DNA of 10,255 nt from contig JAWOBE010000212.1 of the NCBI GenBank assembly GCA_046498185.1, positions 1-10,255 on the forward strand. Direction: 5' to 3'. The position numbers were made by a program, and so were the translations under genes. Within the stretch, counting starts at the first letter, position 1, and each line of letters opens with the position of its first letter. Below the pieces are notes generated by a model. It saw only the letters and a list, made by a program, of their open reading frames with translations, searched no databases and was not told the origin of the DNA. Shown in pieces: positions 6,573 to 10,255 of the stretch. The stretch comes from CAYXDR01 sp046498185. Lineage in GTDB: Bacteria; Desulfobacterota; DSM-4660; Desulfatiglandales; Desulfatiglandaceae.

Positions 6573-8662
6573 TTAGATTCCTCCCTGTTTGCTCCGGCCA
6601 ATACACCGGCGGGTGTTTCGACGAACAATGGCCTCAGATTGTGGGAGGTGATTTCATCGAGGCTTACACCTTCCTGCCTGAAAATCTGCATGATGAGCGA
6701 TTCACACGTCTTTCCACCGCAAGCCCCCATACACACCCTGGTCAAGGCCTTGAGTTCGTTCATATCTCTGACTCCTTCCCGGATAAGTTCCCTGATCCGG
6801 CCGGCTGTCACCCTTTCGCATCTGCATACAATGGCATTGTCATCGACAACAGGCCCGGAAACATCGCGTTTGGATTTTTCGGCCCTGTTTTTTCCGGGGA
6901 TCTTGAGGCCGGCCACATGCAAAGCAATATCTGCGGGCACCAGGACTTTTGCAGCCAGTGTCTTACGTTCATTTTTGCTTTGTTTGATCGCGATAATTTC
7001 CGCATCACCGAGAATATTTCCCTTGTAATCGAGAAGTTCCACGGTTGTTCCTTTTTCAAGACAGGATGTGTCGACTTCGCAGGGAATGGACACGGTAGGG
7101 ATCTGCCGGCTTTTTCTGTAATCAACGAGCGTGATCGCCAGGCCCGGGCATATGAAGAGGCATTTGTGGCATCCGGTGCATTTATTCTCGGTCAGATGAG
7201 GCGGCTCGGTCAGCCCGTCTCCGAAAATCTCGATGACACCCCGGTCGCATACAGAAGTGCACGGGTTGCAAGGCATCTTCTGTGCACAATGAAGCACGGG
7301 TGTTACGCCTTCAGAAGGATACCCGCTGTAGTCCGGAACACCAGGAGGACCTGGATGGGTTTTCAAGAGATCGACTTTTTGGTACCAGGAGGTGGGGATC
7401 TCACCAATTTTGCCGGCGAGAGCGGCCGTAGCTTCTGCGGCGGCTATCCTCCCGCTGAAAACGGCTGAAGAGGCTTCCGCTATTTCACGCGCATCCCCTG
7501 CGGAAAAGACCGGAATTCCGGCCTGCTCCGCCTGGCGGCTGAATTCATCGATCGGGTTGAGCCCCACCGCCACCAGGACCGTATCGCAATCGAATGTTTT
7601 TTCGGTACCGGGAAGCGGCTTGAAATGGTTATCCACCGCGGAAACGATCACCGCTTCAACATGGTCCCCACCTTCCGCCTTCAGGACGGTATGACCGGTC
7701 ATGATAGGGACCCCAAGCCGCCTGATCTTATCGGCGTGAACCTGGTAGCCCCCGCATTCGGGCATTGCTTCGGCCAGGCCCACGACGCTGATCCCGGCCT
7801 GGAGGGCATGGTAGGCGGCGATTAATCCGACATTGCCTCCTCCGATTACGAAAATTTTTTCAGCGCATTTAACGAGGTCCCTGTTTACGAGCGTTTGAAA
7901 CGCACCTGCCCCGTAAACGCCCGGGAGCGTGTTTCCCGGAAATATCAGGGCTTTTTCCCTTGCACCCGCGGCATTGAGGATTACTTTGGGTGTTACCAGC
8001 CGGTAGGTGTTTCCTTCGGCCACGATGCCTGCTTTTCGGTCGGCATAGACCGCCACCAAGGTGCTTTCCCGCCATATGGATACCGATGGATAGGCGTCCA
8101 GACGTTTTTCCAGGATGTCTGCAATGTCGAACCCTCTGGTGCCGGCGTTGCAATCCTCGATGGAGCCGAAGAACTTATGAGTCTGGAGCAGCAGCTTTCC
8201 TCCGAGACGCTGCTTGTCATCAATCACCAGCGCACGTATCCCTGCCTCTCCGAGTTCCGCGGCTGCTGAAAGCCCTGCCGGACCGCCTCCCACGACCAGT
8301 ACGTCCACTTCCAGGTCTTCAATGGGCCCGGCGGTTGAAGCATCTCCTGCGTGGGGAAGGGATGGGAGCCCGTCAACCGGTTCCACTTTCATCCCATGCC
8401 TGACCGCGGTCATGCATCCTTTAACCGGCACGCCGTCGGCGAGCACGGTGCATTGCGAACATTGTCCGTTCGCACAGAACATCCCCTGCGGTGATCCATC
8501 TGCAGGGTGATGTCCGAATATTTTTATCCCGGCTGCCAGCAGTGCCGATGAAATCATTTCTCCTTCCCGGGCGATTATCTTACGGCCGTTCCAGAAAAAG
8601 GTAACTGAAGGTTCTTCGACCGACTCCAGTATAGGATGACTTCGAATTCGATAATCTTCCAT
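6569..8662 (-). CDS. Multi-domain FAD/Fe-S dehydrogenase (fused alpha and gamma subunits, extra ferredoxin domain)
   Basis: A 697-residue electron-transfer flavoprotein that joins parts usually found as separate HcnA/HcnB-like subunits. In order: a plant-type [2Fe-2S] domain (about 18-95) with C63, C68, C71, C83; an FAD domain opening with VVGGGPAG (123-130); an NAD(P)-type fold with VIGGGNVG (272-279) and a closing FAD motif with GLNP and VFSAGDAREI (about 367-394); a ferredoxin-like insert with C459/C465/C468/C472 and C495/C498/C501/C505, consistent with two [4Fe-4S] clusters; and a C-terminal BFD-like [2Fe-2S] domain with C613, C615, C648, C653 (CRCERVTAGRI and MGACGGKTC). The closest known logic is the alpha and gamma subunits of D-hydroxyproline dehydrogenase or of HCN synthase. 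The gene overlaps the DAO-family subunit by 4 bases. The RBS is weak (AAAGGG, 10 bases from the ATG). The final acceptor (NAD, ferredoxin or quinone) is unknown. Confidence 0.92.
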   Translation of the reverse strand: MEDYRIRSHPILESVEEPSVTFFWNGRKIIAREGEMISSALLAAGIKIFGHHPADGSPQGMFCANGQCSQCTVLADGVPVKGCMTAVRHGMKVEPVDGLPSLPHAGDASTAGPIEDLEVDVLVVGGGPAGLSAAAELGEAGIRALVIDDKQRLGGKLLLQTHKFFGSIEDCNAGTRGFDIADILEKRLDAYPSVSIWRESTLVAVYADRKAGIVAEGNTYRLVTPKVILNAAGAREKALIFPGNTLPGVYGAGAFQTLVNRDLVKCAEKIFVIGGGNVGLIAAYHALQAGISVVGLAEAMPECGGYQVHADKIRRLGVPIMTGHTVLKAEGGDHVEAVIVSAVDNHFKPLPGTEKTFDCDTVLVAVGLNPIDEFSRQAEQAGIPVFSAGDAREIAEASSAVFSGRIAAAEATAALAGKIGEIPTSWYQKVDLLKTHPGPPGVPDYSGYPSEGVTPVLHCAQKMPCNPCTSVCDRGVIEIFGDGLTEPPHLTENKCTGCHKCLFICPGLAITLVDYRKSRQIPTVSIPCEVDTSCLEKGTTVELLDYKGNILGDAEIIAIKQSKNERKTLAAKVLVPADIALHVAGLKIPGKNRAEKSKRDVSGPVVDDNAIVCRCERVTAGRIRELIREGVRDMNELKALTRVCMGACGGKTCESLIMQIFRQEGVSLDEITSHNLRPLFVETPAGVLAGANREESK

Positions 8663-8687
8663 TTGATTTATACCCTTTATTTATTTC

Positions 8688-8700
8688 TTTTGACTCAAAA
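8688..8700 (-). promoter_or_regulatory. Short perfect palindrome upstream of the fused dehydrogenase
   Basis: TTTTGA-C-TCAAAA is a 13-base inverted repeat with 6-bp arms, 26 bases upstream of the dehydrogenase start, in the 78-base AT-rich gap after the regulator gene. It could be an operator. It does not match the FadR-type palindrome. The gap has a TATAAA at 8668-8673 (minus strand) but no well-spaced -35, so it is unclear whether the dehydrogenase genes have their own promoter or are read through from the regulator. Confidence 0.35.
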
Positions 8701-8740
8701 ATTGATCATAAAGAAAAAGAAATTTTTGATAGGGTTTTAT

Positions 8741-9475
8741 CTATGAAGAGTCCTGCAGTGCGTTTTCTTCCATGATCCGGTTAAAGCGGTACACGTGAGT
8801 CTGGACCAGCAGGTGGACACGCGATGCCTGCCTTTTTTCCACCGCCTCAACGATTTCACAGAGGTCACGGTAATTTTCGTGCAAGAGCTCTTCGCGGCGG
8901 GGAAGGAATTTATCGAAGTACCTGTGGATGCTGCTGTATATGGTTCGGAGCACGGAGAGATAAATTGGGTTTCCTGCTATTTGTGCAAGGTGGATATGTA
9001 TTTCATTGTCGGTTGCAATGAAATCCTCCCAGCCCGAAGAACCTTTTTGAAGATGGTCCCCGGCCTTCTGGAGAAGGGATTTAAGCCGTTCGATATCCTC
9101 AGGAACTGCGCGTTCGACCGCAAGGCTCGCTACGTTTCCTTCGACCCCTTCCCTGAACTCCGCCAGGTCACGGAGGGATACCCTCTGGTAACGGATGAGA
9201 AGATCCAGGCTCTGGCTGATTTGATCGGTGGTAAGAGCGTTCACCACTGCGCCGCCTTTGACCCCTGTCTTGATCGTGATGAGCCCCTTTTGCTCCAGAA
9301 CACGCAATGCCTCCCGAAGCGTCCCACGGCTGGCCGAAAAGGTTTCCTGGAGCTTGCGTTCGGACGGAAGACGGGTACCGGGCTTCAGGCGACCTTCCAG
9401 GATCGCTTCCTGGATCTGTGCGACCACATCCTGGAACATCCTGTTCTGGCTGGCTTTTTTGAAAGTGGTTTCCAA
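8741..9475 (-). CDS. GntR-family transcriptional regulator, FadR subfamily (FCD domain)
   Basis: A 244-residue DNA-binding regulator. The N-terminal winged helix (about 12-78) has the classic GntR pattern: AILEGRLKPGTRLPSERKL, the recognition region ASRGTLREALRVLEQKGLI, then the wing TGVKGGAVV. The rest is an all-helical FCD ligand-binding domain, with D156 and H160 in DNEIHIHLAQIAGNP and H227 near the end as likely metal ligands. FCD regulators usually sense small carboxylic acids or amino acids. The start is unusual. A TAG lies in frame just upstream of the AGGAGG at about 9491-9496, and there is no ATG before residue 13, so the best start is TTG at 9475, about 14 bases from the AGGAGG; ATT or ATA a few codons earlier are closer alternatives. 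The gene stands between the dehydrogenase genes and the divergent racemase, and palindromes in its upstream region suggest autoregulation and control of both sides. Confidence 0.92.
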   Translation of the reverse strand: METTFKKASQNRMFQDVVAQIQEAILEGRLKPGTRLPSERKLQETFSASRGTLREALRVLEQKGLITIKTGVKGGAVVNALTTDQISQSLDLLIRYQRVSLRDLAEFREGVEGNVASLAVERAVPEDIERLKSLLQKAGDHLQKGSSGWEDFIATDNEIHIHLAQIAGNPIYLSVLRTIYSSIHRYFDKFLPRREELLHENYRDLCEIVEAVEKRQASRVHLLVQTHVYRFNRIMEENALQDSS

Positions 9476-9542
9476 AATTTTATCTATGGCCTCCTACAAA
9501 AAATACGAAGAAAAGTCGCCAAGGGTGAAAATTACGCCCCCT

Positions 9543-9557
9543 AATGGTTTAACCATT
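9543..9557. promoter_or_regulatory. Candidate GntR/FadR-type operator upstream of the regulator gene
   Basis: AATGGTTTAACCATT is a perfect 15-base palindrome with 7-bp arms. It contains TGGTTTAACCA, which fits the known FadR-subfamily half-site arrangement TNGT-NNN-ACNA exactly. It lies about 70 bases upstream of the regulator's start codon, where it would fit negative autoregulation. GGCCATT directly after it adds a further CCATT half-site. Confidence 0.62.
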
Positions 9558-9699
9558 GGCCATTTGATTTGTAAAGAAAAAAAATTCGCCTGACCCTGCA
9601 GGTACCAATTTTCAGTATATTGATGAGTTTATTTAATTTAATGATGTAAATCAATCTATTTTACATTCTTAAAATAAGGGGATGGCGCAAAATATTTTG

Positions 9700-9726
9700 T
9701 TGACAATGTTATTTGGTACGTATAAT
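9700..9726 (+). promoter_or_regulatory. Sigma70-type promoter for the racemase-family gene
   Basis: A perfect TTGACA (9700-9705) and a perfect TATAAT (9721-9726) are separated by 15 bases. Shifting the -35 to TTGTTG (9697-9702) gives an 18-base spacer. Both consensus hexamers, about 75 bases upstream of the start codon, make a real promoter likely. The short spacer suggests it may be weak or need regulation. Confidence 0.6.
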
Positions 9727-9738
9727 GGTAGAACCGAA
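9724..9738. promoter_or_regulatory. Degenerate second GntR-type operator over the racemase -10
   Basis: AATGGTAGAACCGAA shares the left half AATGGT and the correctly spaced ACC with the perfect palindrome at 9543-9557; the last three bases differ. TGGTAGAACCG misses the TNGT-NNN-ACNA pattern by one base. It overlaps the TATAAT, so binding there would block the promoter. Confidence 0.45.
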
Positions 9739-9801
9739 AAGTGGTCAAGTGTGATGCCGATGGCTTTTACAGATTACTGACACAGGCCAGGAAAAGCGGG
9801 C

Positions 9802-10255
9802 ATGGGAACACGGATATTTGCAGTGGATTCTCATACGATGGGAGAGCCTACCAGGGTTGTTGTCGGTGGGATTCCGCCTGTTCCCGGTAAAACCATGGAA
9901 GAGAAGCGGGTGGCCCTCGGATGCCGGTTCGACCATTTGAGGAGGGCCTTGATGCATGAACCCCGGGGCCACAGGGACATGTTCGGAGCCATCCTGTTCG
10001 AGCCGACCGACCCGCAAGCGGATCTCGGTGTTGTTTTCATGGACGGAGGTGGTTATCTTAACATGTGCGGCCACGGTGTGATCGGCGCTGTAACCGTGGC
10101 ACTGGAAATCGGCATGATTGAAGCCGTGGAGCCCGTGACAAAAGTACGGCTCGACACCCCAGCGGGACTGGTGACGGTATCGACTGAAATAACCGATGGG
10201 AAGGTGGGGGAAATCACCTTTCGAAATGTTCCGGCGTTCCTCTATCGGAAGGATT
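9802..10255 (+). CDS. Proline racemase / 4-hydroxyproline 2-epimerase family protein (partial, N-terminal 151 codons)
   Basis: The gene runs off the right edge. The visible 151 residues carry the family signature: VDSHTMGEPTRVVVGG (8-23), RGHRDMFGAIL (55-65) and GGGYLNMCGHGVIGAVTV (82-99) with the first catalytic cysteine, Cys89. Family members interconvert L- and D-proline or 4-hydroxyproline at C-alpha with two cysteines, or, when the second is Thr, dehydrate trans-3-hydroxy-L-proline. The second catalytic position lies outside the window, so the reaction cannot be decided. NMCGH preceded by GYL recalls true proline racemases (Trypanosoma and clostridial PrdF type) rather than the PMCGH I associate with hydroxyproline epimerases; this is from memory. 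Start ATG at 9802 with AGGA 9 bases upstream. It is divergent from the regulator and the dehydrogenase genes, which fits a shared substrate pathway. Confidence 0.93.
   Translation, partial: MGTRIFAVDSHTMGEPTRVVVGGIPPVPGKTMEEKRVALGCRFDHLRRALMHEPRGHRDMFGAILFEPTDPQADLGVVFMDGGGYLNMCGHGVIGAVTVALEIGMIEAVEPVTKVRLDTPAGLVTVSTEITDGKVGEITFRNVPAFLYRKD

Larger units (their letters stand above)
9476..9801. other. Divergent control region between the GntR regulator and the racemase-family gene
   Basis: These 326 mostly AT-rich bases hold no gene beyond an 8-codon plus-strand micro-ORF at about 9753-9779 that ends shortly before the racemase start. They contain the GntR Shine-Dalgarno, a perfect FadR-type palindrome (9543-9557), a GC-rich patch with CCTGCAGG and GGTACC (about 9595-9605), an AT-rich stretch (about 9615-9680) and the racemase promoter. 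For the regulator, TTTACA then 17 bases then TTAAAC on the minus strand would put the palindrome over the -10, but the -10 match is poor. Confidence 0.6.

Noticed and set aside
6500..7468. 322-codon plus-strand frame opposite the fused dehydrogenase
   Set aside because: It spans the junction of two well-supported minus-strand genes and shows no domain pattern; an antisense shadow.
8734..9489. Direct repeat of TTTTATCTATG at the two ends of the GntR gene, as if marking an inserted cassette
   Set aside because: Eleven-base repeats are expected several times by chance in 10 kb; there is no transposase or inverted end.
9646..9666. IHF-like site in GTAAATCAATCTATTTTAC
   Set aside because: One base off the consensus in an AT-rich stretch; not distinguishable from chance.
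9684..9702. Sigma54-like TGGCGC element upstream of the racemase promoter
   Set aside because: The GC of the -12 element is missing at the required spacing; a good sigma70 pair lies next to it.
1..10255. CRISPR array, tRNA/rRNA, toxin-antitoxin, defence or phage genes
   Set aside because: I looked for regular repeats, cloverleaf-like segments and small paired genes and saw none.

Overview
The window looks like chromosomal DNA of a strictly anaerobic bacterium, most likely Desulfobacterota (sulfate-reducing or syntrophic type) or a relative. That placement is inferred from gene content, not from a marker gene: a formate-tetrahydrofolate ligase, a tungsten-type aldehyde:ferredoxin oxidoreductase (AOR) with its own ThiS/MoaD-like sulfur carrier, and an iron-sulfur-rich flavin dehydrogenase. 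I see no rRNA, tRNA, CRISPR array, transposase or phage gene.

Layout. Positions 1-198 hold the 3' end of a plus-strand reading frame that runs head-on into a minus-strand TspO/MBR membrane protein gene (105-659). Each frame appears to run past a junction near 177-182 into the antisense of the other. Next comes fhs (826-2589, minus), with a clear intrinsic terminator after it and a 381-base, hairpin-rich gap before it. From 2971 to about 9475 five minus-strand genes lie in series: a GntR/FadR-type regulator, a multi-domain flavin/Fe-S dehydrogenase, a DAO-family FAD oxidoreductase, AOR and the ThiS-like protein. Two of the junctions are 4-base ATGA overlaps (dehydrogenase/DAO and AOR/ThiS). 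Divergent from the regulator, the right edge holds the first 151 codons of a proline racemase/4-hydroxyproline 2-epimerase family gene on the plus strand.

How the genes may work together (inference). The racemase-family enzyme would supply a D-imino acid (D-proline or cis-4-hydroxy-D-proline). The DAO subunit and the fused alpha/gamma-type partner would oxidise it, as in the known multi-subunit D-hydroxyproline and HcnABC-like dehydrogenases. AOR could oxidise a downstream aldehyde to an acid while reducing ferredoxin, with the ThiS-like protein serving its pyranopterin cofactor. A perfect 15-bp palindrome of the FadR-family type (AATGGTTTAACCATT) lies upstream of the regulator, and a degenerate copy overlaps the -10 of the racemase promoter. 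This suggests local, substrate-responsive control of both arms. The substrate is not proven, and no 4-hydroxy-pyrroline-2-carboxylate deaminase or pyrroline-2-carboxylate reductase is visible in the window.
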